This document shows, piece by piece, positions 16,195 to 22,832 of a stretch of 23,976 nucleotides of DNA. The notes beneath the pieces are model-generated. The model made no database searches. It saw only the letters and a list, made by a program, of their open reading frames with translations, and was not told the DNA's origin. How positions within the stretch are numbered: the stretch's first letter is position 1; every line of letters starts with the position of its first letter. The position numbers and the translations under genes are program-made. Origin of the DNA: Flavobacterium psychrophilum (GTDB lineage: Bacteria > Bacteroidota > Bacteroidia > Flavobacteriales > Flavobacteriaceae); contig DYPB01000025.1 of NCBI GenBank assembly GCA_020720185.1, positions 1-23,976 on the forward strand. The letters are read 5' to 3'.

Positions 16195-17160
16195 ATGAAT
16201 AATATACTCGAAATTAACAAGGTTGTTAAACAATATGGAGATTATACCGCTTTAAATGCAGTTTCATTAACCGTTCCTAAAGGCAGTATTTATGGGCTTT
16301 TAGGTCCAAATGGTGCAGGAAAAACATCGCTAATAAGGATAATAAACCAAATTACAATGCCAGATAGCGGTGAAGTTCTTTTGGATGGAGAGAAATTAAA
16401 TCCAAAACATGTTCAGTATATTGGATATTTACCCGAAGAAAGAGGCTTGTATAAAACTATGAAAGTAGGCGAACAATGTTTGTATTTAGCTCAATTAAAA
16501 GGACTTACAAAACAAGAAGCTAAAAAACAATTGGATTATTGGTTTGAAAAATTGGAAATTAAAGGCTGGTGGAACAAGAAAATTCAAGAACTTTCAAAAG
16601 GAATGGCACAAAAAATTCAGTTTGTGGTTTGTGTCTTGCATCAACCTAAATTGTTAATTTTAGACGAACCTTTTTCTGGATTTGACCCTGTGAATGCTAA
16701 TATTATTAAAGATGAATTATTAGAATTAAACAAAAACGGAACTTCAATTATTTTTTCTACTCATAGAATGGAGAGTGTGGAAGAACTTTGTGATTATATT
16801 GCTTTAATTCATAAATCTAATAAATTAATTGAAGGAAAAATTGATGATATCAAAAGACAATTTAGAACCAATAGTTTTGAGGTTGGTATTTTGACGGATA
16901 ATCATCAAAAAGTTATTGATGAATTATCAAAAAAATATACGGTTGCAACAACTAATTTCAAATCATTGAATAATGATTTGAAACTCGAAATTAAATTAGA
17001 CGGTACAACCCAAAACGAACTTCTTAATGCAATTTCAGCATACGGTCAGATAACCCATTTTATTGAAAAAATACCGAGTGTGAATGATATTTTTATTCAA
17101 ACGGTAGCCCCCCACCCCCCGAAGGGGGAGTTAGAAACTCAATCAAATATTAACAAATAA
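16195..17160 (+). CDS. natA: ABC transporter ATP-binding protein (NatA type)
   Basis: This ATPase powers the membrane partner encoded next. The 321-residue protein has Walker A GPNGAGKTS at 37-45, signature LSKGM at 133-137, Walker B LLILDEP at 153-159 and the switch His190. A C-terminal domain follows (about 230-305), as in NatA-like ATPases of sodium or drug exporters. The last 16 residues (from Pro306, PHPPKGELETQ...) are encoded by the GC-rich inverted repeat at 17106-17199 and look like a read-through tail; the ancestral protein probably ended near IQTV. It starts 36 nt after the YigZ-like gene. Confidence 0.92.
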   Translation: MNNILEINKVVKQYGDYTALNAVSLTVPKGSIYGLLGPNGAGKTSLIRIINQITMPDSGEVLLDGEKLNPKHVQYIGYLPEERGLYKTMKVGEQCLYLAQLKGLTKQEAKKQLDYWFEKLEIKGWWNKKIQELSKGMAQKIQFVVCVLHQPKLLILDEPFSGFDPVNANIIKDELLELNKNGTSIIFSTHRMESVEELCDYIALIHKSNKLIEGKIDDIKRQFRTNSFEVGILTDNHQKVIDELSKKYTVATTNFKSLNNDLKLEIKLDGTTQNELLNAISAYGQITHFIEKIPSVNDIFIQTVAPHPPKGELETQSNINK

Positions 17161-17199
17161 ATCCCACCCCACAATTCCCCTTCTGGGGTTAGGGGGCTT
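17106..17199. repeat. GC-rich paired inverted repeat across the natA end and natA-natB gap
   Basis: Unit A (17106-17132: GCCCCCC, then CCCCCC-GAA-GGGGG) faces unit B (17173-17199: CCCC-TTCT-GGGG, then TTAGGGGGC) in opposite orientation. Outer arms GCCCCC (17107-17112) and GGGGGC (17192-17197) can pair, and each unit has its own hairpin. Unit B on the reverse strand matches the single unit after dnaK (9981-10008). The paired layout recalls REP/BIME repeats. It stands out sharply from the AT-rich surroundings. Confidence 0.75.
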
Positions 17200-17202
17200 A
17201 TT

Positions 17203-18507
17203 ATGAACACATTACCCTTAATAATCAAACGAGAATTTCTTGCCAAAGTTCGTAACAAATCATTTATTATAATGACTTTTTTAAGTCCAATTTTAATTGT
17301 TGCAATAGGTGCAATTATTGGCTATTTAACCAATATGAAGCCCGATGTGAAAACGATTGGCATACACGACGAGACTGGAATTTTTGTAAACGAATTTAAA
17401 AATTCTGATACATTTCATTATCAAAATTTATCCAATGTAAGTATATCAATACTAAAAGACAGCTTGATAAAAGAACAATACGAAGCTATTATTTTTATAC
17501 CAAAAGTATCTGACAATAAAGAACTTAAATCTAAAATAGCCTATATTTCAAACGACAGCCCAAGTGCAAATTTTTTAAGAGAGACTGAAGCCGTTATAGA
17601 AAATAAAATTACTATAATTAATTTCAAAAAAGAAAATATTGATCCCTTAAAGATTGAAAATGCTACCGCAGATATCGATATTCAGGTAAAGAATGCTAAT
17701 GGAGAAAATTCCATAAAAGGACTAAACGAAATAAAAATTGCAATAGGTTCAGCTTTTGGCTACCTTATTATGATGTTTATTATAATTTATGGAAATATGG
17801 TAATGCGTAGCGTTATTGAAGAGAAAACCAATCGAATTATAGAAATCATTATTTCATCGGTAAAACCATTTCAAATAATGATGGGAAAAATCATAGGTAC
17901 CTCATTAGCAGGAATTTTACAATTTCTAATCTGGTGCATTGTAGGTGTCTCATTATCACTACTTGCCTCAATGTTTTTCGGAATAAATACAGGTCCAACG
18001 GCAAAAATTTCGCCTGAAATGATGCAAGCCGCTCAAGATAATATGGCAACTGATATGCAACTGTATGTTAAAGAAATTTTAAACCTGCCTATTGTTTCAA
18101 TTTTAAGTCTCTTTGTGGTTTATTTCATAGGAGGATTTTATTTATACAGTTCGTTTTATGCAGCAATAGGTGCCGCTGTAGATTCTGAAACAGACACCCA
18201 ACAATTTTTAATGCCAGTTGTAATGTTTTTAGTTTTTGCTTTCTACATCGGGTTTGGAACCGTTCTAAACAATCCCAATGGTACTGTTGCAACCGTATTT
18301 TCAATGATACCCTTAACCTCACCAATAGTAATGATGATGCGAATACCGTTTGGAGTGCCTTGGTGGCAAATAGCTCTTTCAATAACTATTTTATACGGAA
18401 CTTTCTTTTTTGTAGTATGGTTTGCCGCAAAAATTTATCGAATAGGAATTTTAATGTATGGAAAAAAACCAACTTGGAAAGAATTATTTAAGTGGCTGAA
18501 ATATTAG
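17203..18507 (+). CDS. natB: ABC-2 type permease (NatB type)
   Basis: This 434-residue membrane protein is the partner of the preceding ATPase. It has one N-terminal membrane helix (21-42), an extracytoplasmic domain (about 45-175), and then about six helices near 180-200, 231-258, 296-322, 335-352, 362-380 and 388-410. The EEKTNRIIEIIISS stretch at 206-219 is the ABC-2/NatB signature at the coupling region. By family it exports sodium, drugs or other small molecules; the substrate is unknown. The start lies 3 nt after the GC-rich repeat, whose AGGGGG run sits where a ribosome-binding site would be. Confidence 0.9.
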   Translation: MNTLPLIIKREFLAKVRNKSFIIMTFLSPILIVAIGAIIGYLTNMKPDVKTIGIHDETGIFVNEFKNSDTFHYQNLSNVSISILKDSLIKEQYEAIIFIPKVSDNKELKSKIAYISNDSPSANFLRETEAVIENKITIINFKKENIDPLKIENATADIDIQVKNANGENSIKGLNEIKIAIGSAFGYLIMMFIIIYGNMVMRSVIEEKTNRIIEIIISSVKPFQIMMGKIIGTSLAGILQFLIWCIVGVSLSLLASMFFGINTGPTAKISPEMMQAAQDNMATDMQLYVKEILNLPIVSILSLFVVYFIGGFYLYSSFYAAIGAAVDSETDTQQFLMPVVMFLVFAFYIGFGTVLNNPNGTVATVFSMIPLTSPIVMMMRIPFGVPWWQIALSITILYGTFFFVVWFAAKIYRIGILMYGKKPTWKELFKWLKY

Positions 18508-18561
18508 AATTATTTATGAAAGACAATTTGAATATTTTTTTATAACAAATTTTTTAAGAAC

Positions 18562-18594
18562 AAACCCCATCTTGCAATGATTTGATGGGGTTTT
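18562..18594 (+). terminator. Intrinsic terminator after natB
   Basis: AAACCCCATC (18562-18571) pairs with GATGGGGTTT (18584-18593) around a 12-nt loop and runs into TTTTCGTTTCTTC. It ends the ribD-to-natB run. Confidence 0.8.
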
Positions 18595-18726
18595 CGTTTC
18601 TTCTTTATTTCCTGTTGTCAAAAGTTAATTTTTAGTCGAATAAGGAAAAGTTCTTGTCAGAAAATACTTATTTACAACTTGGTAAAAATTAGTAATAAAC
18701 TTTTTTTGATTTAAGAAAGCGTTAAA

Positions 18727-18898
18727 CCCAAATTACGCATTAGACTTCGTTATGAAAACTCAAAATGCAATAAAAATAAGTGCTCACGGACTATTTTTGA
18801 AGAAAGAATACTTTTGTATTTTGAATTTAAAAATAGGAGTAAGTGCTTATTTTTGAAGTAGTTTGAGTTTGGAATAGATTTCTAATGCGTAATTTGGG
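18727..18898. mobile_element. MITE-like foldback element, 172 bp, with TTAAA target duplication
   Basis: The termini CCCAAATTACGCATTAGA (18727-18744) and its exact reverse complement (18881-18898) make 18-bp perfect inverted repeats. Direct copies of TTAAA lie outside (18722-18726 and 18899-18903). Subterminal AAACTCAAA and AAAAATAAG recur inverted, and CTATTTTT pairs with AAAAATAG in the middle, so most of the element can fold back on itself. It has no coding capacity and would have to be moved by a transposase from elsewhere. Two TATTTTTGAAG copies (18792 and 18848) match -7 boxes pointing towards the downstream operon. Confidence 0.8.
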
Positions 18899-18953
18899 TT
18901 AAACAACCCTTTTTTATAGCGTTAATTAACGCTATAAAAAAGGGTTGTTTAAC
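18898..18953. repeat. 56-bp perfect palindrome with no spacer, interrupted by the MITE
   Basis: The sequence is its own reverse complement around the centre 18925/18926 (core GCGTTAATTAACGC). Joining AGCGTTAAA at 18718-18726 to the base after the second TTAAA (18904) extends the perfect palindrome to 62 bp, ending at 18956. The insertion therefore split a pre-existing palindrome near one end. As RNA the arms contain A6 and T6 runs next to CCC/GGG and could act as a terminator in either direction. Confidence 0.85.
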
Positions 18954-19027
18954 GCTATTATAATCCAATTTTATGTTTTTAATTTGCAGTGTTATAGAAA
19001 ACGAATTCTATTTTATTAAAAAAAATT

Positions 19028-19567
19028 ATGAAAACACTTAATGTAGATTTAGTACACACAATGGTAAATAATTACCGAGAGAATCAATTAGCAATTATTA
19101 ACAAACATCCAGATTCTAAAACCAATAACGATGCACATTCTATTTGGTTTGATTTAGAAAGTTTGAAAAATTTTGTATCAGAAATCGAAACTACCGTAAA
19201 AAATGTTGATGGTTCTGTTGTTCCAGAAAGATTAGGCGTTAGAATTTATTATGCAGCATATCCTGACAAATCGAGTTTTGGAAAATTCGATGATTTGGAA
19301 GAATTATTAAATGATGCAGAAACTGAAAAGTATGAAAATTTACACACTTTAGTAATGATTCCTACAATTACTATTGATAATGATGCAATAGATTTTAATC
19401 CGCTTGACAAGAACACTTACGAAAAAGGTTTAGTAGATTTAGAAGAATATAAACTAAACAGCACCAGCGAAATTCCAGGTTCTATACCCGCATTAGCAAG
19501 AAATATCGGAGCAAAAAACCATGGAAGTTTGATACCTCCAGGACGATTAACTGCTGAAGGATTTTAA
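19028..19567 (+). CDS. Conserved soluble protein of unknown function
   Basis: I do not recognise this 179-residue protein. It has no signal peptide or membrane segment and looks like a compact alpha/beta domain: a helical start (VDLVHTMVNNYREN), WFDLESLKNFVSEIE, a strand RLGVRIYYAAYP, and LHTLVMIPTITID, then a Gly/Pro-rich tail (IPGSIPALARNIGAKNHGSLIPPGRLTAEGF divided by loops). It begins a tight run: the 7-TM gene follows after 8 nt. The constant linkage to be tested is with the membrane protein and two-component pair. A sensory ligand-binding or signalling accessory role is an inference from position only. Confidence 0.8.
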   Translation: MKTLNVDLVHTMVNNYRENQLAIINKHPDSKTNNDAHSIWFDLESLKNFVSEIETTVKNVDGSVVPERLGVRIYYAAYPDKSSFGKFDDLEELLNDAETEKYENLHTLVMIPTITIDNDAIDFNPLDKNTYEKGLVDLEEYKLNSTSEIPGSIPALARNIGAKNHGSLIPPGRLTAEGF

Positions 19568-19575
19568 TTAAGATT

Positions 19576-20214
19576 ATGACATATCAACCATTTTTAAACA
19601 ATTTGCTATTAGTATTTGAAATACTAACAGCAGCAGTAGCCATTTTTTATTATAAAGATTTGAAAAATACTTATTGGAAATGGTTTGTTATCTATTTAAT
19701 TTATATCGCTGTTTTAGAATCCGTTGGCGAATATCTTTTTGAGTTTTTGAACATAAAAAAGAACCTTTATTTTGCTTATTTTGGTATTCCTTTTGAATAT
19801 ATATTTTTCTTTTGGCTTTACTCAAAATCATTAAATAACAAAACTATTTTCTATATTTGTACGGCTTTGTTTTTATTGACTTTTTTGCCTGTTGAGTATT
19901 TTTTTAAAAAATCGAATATTGTTTATTCCATAAATATAGCAATTGGCGATTTGATTTTAATGTTTTTAGTAGTTAAAGAATTTGCTAAACAAATAGAATC
20001 AGACAATATATTGCAATTTAAACAAAATAAAATGTTTTATATCAATATCGGAGTAGTGTTTTTTTATGTTGGTACTTTCCCGTTTTTTGGGTTTTATAAT
20101 TTATTATTAAACGAAATTCAGATTTGGAATAATTATTATGTTTATTTTTTAATTTCTAATTCTATTATGTATTTATTATTTACAACATCGTTTATATGGG
20201 GAACCCAGAAATAA
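19576..20214 (+). CDS. Predicted seven-transmembrane protein, possible sensor
   Basis: The 212-residue product is almost entirely membrane helices, at about 8-25, 34-54, 64-83, 88-107, 112-135, 152-173 and 185-208, with short loops rich in Lys, Tyr and Phe. There is no catalytic motif that I can see. Its coding end overlaps the kinase start by 19 nt, so the two are translationally coupled. Because the kinase has only one membrane helix and no sensor domain, this protein may be the missing sensory part, by analogy with 7TM-type receptor modules fused to kinases. That role is inference. Confidence 0.85.
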   Translation: MTYQPFLNNLLLVFEILTAAVAIFYYKDLKNTYWKWFVIYLIYIAVLESVGEYLFEFLNIKKNLYFAYFGIPFEYIFFFWLYSKSLNNKTIFYICTALFLLTFLPVEYFFKKSNIVYSINIAIGDLILMFLVVKEFAKQIESDNILQFKQNKMFYINIGVVFFYVGTFPFFGFYNLLLNEIQIWNNYYVYFLISNSIMYLLFTTSFIWGTQK

Positions 20215-20972
20215 CAGCAATAATAATTATTTTCAATCTCTTTCTAACACTTTTTATTGTTGGAATTGTGCTCTTTATCAAACAATACAAACTAAAAAAG
20301 AAAGAACATCTTTCGAAATTAAAAGATGAATTAGAAAGACATCAGAAAGAATTATTAGCAACACAAATAGAAATTCAGATTCAAACAATGCAACATATTG
20401 GCAGAGAAATTCATGACAACATTGGTCAGAAATTAACCCTCGCCAGCATCTATACACAGCAATTAACTTATGAAAACAAAGCCCCACATGTTAATGATAC
20501 TATTGATAATATAACAGTAATTATCAACCAATCATTGTCGGATTTAAGAGAATTGTCAAAATCATTGACCGATAACGCCATCGAAGAAACAGATATTTGT
20601 AGGCTTTTGAAAAACGAAACCAGACGAATTAACAATCTAAAAATATGTAAAGTCAGTTTTATTTCAGATATAAAAGATATAGAATTGCCCTATCAAATAA
20701 AAACTGTTTTATACCGAATAACTCAAGAATTTTTGCAAAACAGCATCAAACATTCTAAATGTAAAAACATAACGATTGGGTTTAAAAATGAAAACAACAA
20801 ACTATCATTGTCATTAAAAGACGATGGAAAAGGTTTTAATATTACAGAATCAGAACATAAAGGAATTGGACTTTTGAATATAAAGAAACGAACTGAAATG
20901 ATTAAAGGAGAATATAATTTTGAAAGTAAAATAAATATTGGAACAAGTTTAACTATCGAAATACCACTTTAA
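20196..20972 (+). CDS. Histidine kinase, NarL/LuxR-partner type (HisKA_3)
   Basis: The 258-residue membrane kinase has one N-terminal helix (7-28), a charged coiled coil (about 30-66), the phospho-acceptor His73 in REIHDNIGQKLT, and a HATPase_c domain with N-box ExLQN (178-182), DDGKGF (209-214) and GIGL (223-226). All catalytic landmarks are present. It has no periplasmic or PAS sensor domain, so input must come through the membrane helix or a partner. The regulator gene follows after 4 nt. The start codon lies inside the 7-TM gene. Confidence 0.93.
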   Translation: MGNPEITAIIIIFNLFLTLFIVGIVLFIKQYKLKKKEHLSKLKDELERHQKELLATQIEIQIQTMQHIGREIHDNIGQKLTLASIYTQQLTYENKAPHVNDTIDNITVIINQSLSDLRELSKSLTDNAIEETDICRLLKNETRRINNLKICKVSFISDIKDIELPYQIKTVLYRITQEFLQNSIKHSKCKNITIGFKNENNKLSLSLKDDGKGFNITESEHKGIGLLNIKKRTEMIKGEYNFESKINIGTSLTIEIPL

Positions 20973-20976
20973 TCGG

Positions 20977-21615
20977 ATGAAAAAAACTATTGTTATTGTT
21001 GATGATCATATATTGATTGCCAATGCTTTGCAAAGTATTATTGCCAATTTCGAATCGTTTGAAGTATTATATAATTGTCAGAACGGAGAAGAATTGCAAC
21101 AACAAATGTTAAAAGAAAACAATGTTCCTGACATTATTTTGCTCGACATTAGTATGCCCATAATGAATGGTTTTGAAACCTCAAAATGGCTCGCTGCAAA
21201 GTATCCAAACATACTAATAATGGCTTTGAGTATGCACGATGACGATGATAGTGTGATTAAAATGATTAGAAATGGAGCAAAGTCGTATATGTTAAAAAAC
21301 AGTAATCCAATAGAACTGAACCATGCACTAACAAATTTGATTACAAATGGTTATTATTATCCTGATTGGGCATCTAGTATTGTTTTTTCAAAACTAAATA
21401 ACAATCCTGACGAGATTATAGAAGTTGTTTTATCAGATAGAGAAATAGAATTTCTAAAATATGTAATTACAGAAATGAGCTATAAAGAAATTGGTGATAG
21501 GATGAATTGTAGTCCTCGAACTGTTGAAAATTACAGAAACAGTTTATTTGAAAAATTAAATTTAAAAACACGAGTTGGATTGGCGGTTTATGCTATGAAA
21601 AACAAATTTATTTAA
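20977..21615 (+). CDS. Response regulator with LuxR-type DNA-binding domain
   Basis: The 212-residue NarL/FixJ-type regulator has a receiver domain with acidic residues Asp9-Asp10, phospho-acceptor Asp57 in LLDISMP, Ser85 and Lys107, and a LuxR helix-turn-helix at about 152-210 (LSDREIEFLKYV, then YKEIGDRMNCSPRTVENYRNS with the recognition helix). It is the cognate partner of the kinase 4 nt upstream. Likely output is transcription; targets may include its own operon. The region after its stop has no clear terminator. Confidence 0.94.
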   Translation: MKKTIVIVDDHILIANALQSIIANFESFEVLYNCQNGEELQQQMLKENNVPDIILLDISMPIMNGFETSKWLAAKYPNILIMALSMHDDDDSVIKMIRNGAKSYMLKNSNPIELNHALTNLITNGYYYPDWASSIVFSKLNNNPDEIIEVVLSDREIEFLKYVITEMSYKEIGDRMNCSPRTVENYRNSLFEKLNLKTRVGLAVYAMKNKFI

Positions 21616-21696
21616 GGTGGGTTCTATAATTAACTTTTTAGAGTCTTTTTTACCATCACTTTCTATATTCAATAGATAAATTAAGATGTAAAGTAA

Positions 21697-21809
21697 ACCA
21701 CGGTTTCACGGATTTTAAATTCAAAAATGTGCAATTTTATGGCACAAATTTCAAAATTTTATTAAATCAGTGTTCATTTTATCAATCTGATTCTTTTGAA
21801 ATCAGTGGT
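21697..21809. repeat. Degenerate intergenic repeat with ACCAC...GTGGT ends
   Basis: ACCACGGTTTCACGGATTTT starts at 21697, and AATCAGTG-type sequence ends in GTGGT at 21809, with a second AATCAGTG near 21764. The pattern resembles a family of CACGGATTTCACGGATT intergenic sequences that I recall from Bacteroidetes. The copy looks decayed, so the call is tentative. Confidence 0.35.
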
Positions 21810-21873
21810 CGATTTTTAAAAGAGAATGTCCTAATCTTAATACCAAATATATCATTTTTTATTAATAATTAAT

Positions 21874-21881
21874 TACCTTTG
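21874..21881 (+). promoter_or_regulatory. Candidate -7 box for sodC
   Basis: TACCTTTG is an exact TAnnTTTG match about 30 nt upstream of the sodC ATG. A T-rich run lies near the -33 position. It suggests that sodC is transcribed separately from the two-component operon. Confidence 0.55.
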
Positions 21882-21910
21882 AAAAAAATTAAATTTTTAA
21901 AGACTTAGTT

Positions 21911-22435
21911 ATGAAAAAAATAATTCTTGCTACATTAACAATCACAGCTATACTAATAGCTTGCAAATCCTCAAACACAAATAATGATAAAAAATTAATT
22001 ATTAATTTTGAATCCAAATCTAATAGTAAAGTTACAGGAACCGCTACATTTATTGAAAAAAAAGGTGAGGTTTTTTTAACCGCAAAACTATCAGGATTAA
22101 GTACTGGTTCTCATGCAATCCATATTCATGAAAAATCTGACTGTACGGCAGCCGATGGCTCATCGGCAGGAGGACACTGGAATCCAACTTTTAAAAAACA
22201 TGGAAAATGGGGAGAAACCGAATGTCACAAAGGCGATATAGGCAATTTTATTGTCGATGAAAATGGCAATGGAACCATCGAGTTCTCTACCACCGAATGG
22301 TGTATTGGATGTGCCGATGAAACCAAAAATATTCTCGGAAAAAGTCTTATAGTACATCAAGATATTGATGATTTTATTACGCAACCAACTGGAAATTCAG
22401 GAGCAAGAGTAGCCTGTGGTGGGCTGATTAAGTAG
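21911..22435 (+). CDS. sodC: Cu/Zn superoxide dismutase, lipoprotein
   Basis: The enzyme converts superoxide to oxygen and hydrogen peroxide outside the cytoplasm. The 174-residue precursor begins with a lipoprotein signal (MKKIILATLTITAILIAC) with the lipid-anchored Cys18. Metal ligands are visible: His71, His73 and His149 for copper, His89 as the bridge, and His97, His106 and Asp109 for zinc. Cys78 and Cys169 fit the conserved disulfide, and the late GNSGARVACGG carries the active-site Arg. An extra CxxC (Cys131, Cys134) sits before the last copper ligand region and is not part of the classic enzyme. It has its own promoter. Confidence 0.94.
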   Translation: MKKIILATLTITAILIACKSSNTNNDKKLIINFESKSNSKVTGTATFIEKKGEVFLTAKLSGLSTGSHAIHIHEKSDCTAADGSSAGGHWNPTFKKHGKWGETECHKGDIGNFIVDENGNGTIEFSTTEWCIGCADETKNILGKSLIVHQDIDDFITQPTGNSGARVACGGLIK

Positions 22436-22545
22436 TTAATTTTATTTTTTAAATGAATTATTTTTTTCTTTACAAATTTTAGATAACAAAAAGTTCTCGA
22501 GATTTTTTTTAGAAAAATATTTATTAAAAACTCTCAAAAATTAAA

Positions 22546-22575
22546 TTTGATCTTGTAACGATTTGATTAACTTTG
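22546..22575 (+). promoter_or_regulatory. Promoter-like TTTG-N18-TAACTTTG with no gene directly downstream
   Basis: TTTG (22546-22549) and TAACTTTG (22568-22575) match both Bacteroidetes promoter elements at near-normal spacing. The next gene starts 257 bases downstream, beyond another good -7 box and a hairpin. It could give a small RNA or a long sqr leader. Confidence 0.45.
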
Positions 22576-22711
22576 AAGCTTCCGATAGTATTACTCCGAT
22601 GCTAAATATTCTCTGTTCAGATTACCCCCATTTATAGGATAAAAGCAAAGAATAATGCAAACCTATAGCATAACATTTTACCTAAACAGTTGTTAAAAAA
22701 GCACTTTGACA

Positions 22712-22758
22712 GATGGTACTTTTCATTTTTTTTACAAAAAATAACGAAAAGTGCCATC
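22712..22758. repeat. Long hairpin or operator upstream of sqr
   Basis: GATGGTACTTTTC (22712-22724) pairs with GAAAAGTGCCATC (22746-22758) with a single G-T wobble, and ATTTTTT/AAAAAAT continue the stem. No T-run follows, so it is not a classic terminator on the plus strand. It lies about 40 bases upstream of the sqr -7 box, where an operator could be. Confidence 0.6.
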
Positions 22759-22798
22759 AATGTAACTTATATTACCATTTCGTACTTTCTTAATTTGA

Positions 22799-22806
22799 TA
22801 ACTTTG
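22799..22806 (+). promoter_or_regulatory. Candidate -7 box for sqr
   Basis: TAACTTTG is an exact TAnnTTTG match 26 bases before the ATG at 22833. The -33 region has no clear TTTG at ideal distance. Confidence 0.5.
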
Positions 22807-22832
22807 CACACATAATTTAAATCATCATTAAA

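Larger units (their letters stand above)
18508..19027. other. 520-base intergenic region after natB
   Basis: It holds a terminator (18562-18594), a 172-bp foldback element with TTAAA flanks (18722-18903) and a long perfect palindrome (18898-18953). From 18600 to 18718 and 18957 to 19027 I see only AT-rich sequence. A weak TAATTTG-like box near 18980 might serve the next operon. Confidence 0.7.
22436..22832. other. 397-base intergenic region between sodC and sqr
   Basis: It contains an isolated promoter-like pair (22546-22575), a long hairpin (22712-22758) and the sqr -7 box (22799-22806). No frame longer than about a dozen codons with a sensible start is seen. A short RNA starting near 22582 is possible. 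Confidence 0.65.

Noticed and set aside
18562-18594. Hairpin after natB as a possible third copy of the structured element
   Set aside because: It lacks the GAT...ATCC and GAT...AGC flanks and has the layout of a plain intrinsic terminator.
22652-22696. Short frame starting MQTYSITF before sqr
   Set aside because: Only about a dozen codons, no repeated residue or attenuator logic, and no support beyond an ATG.
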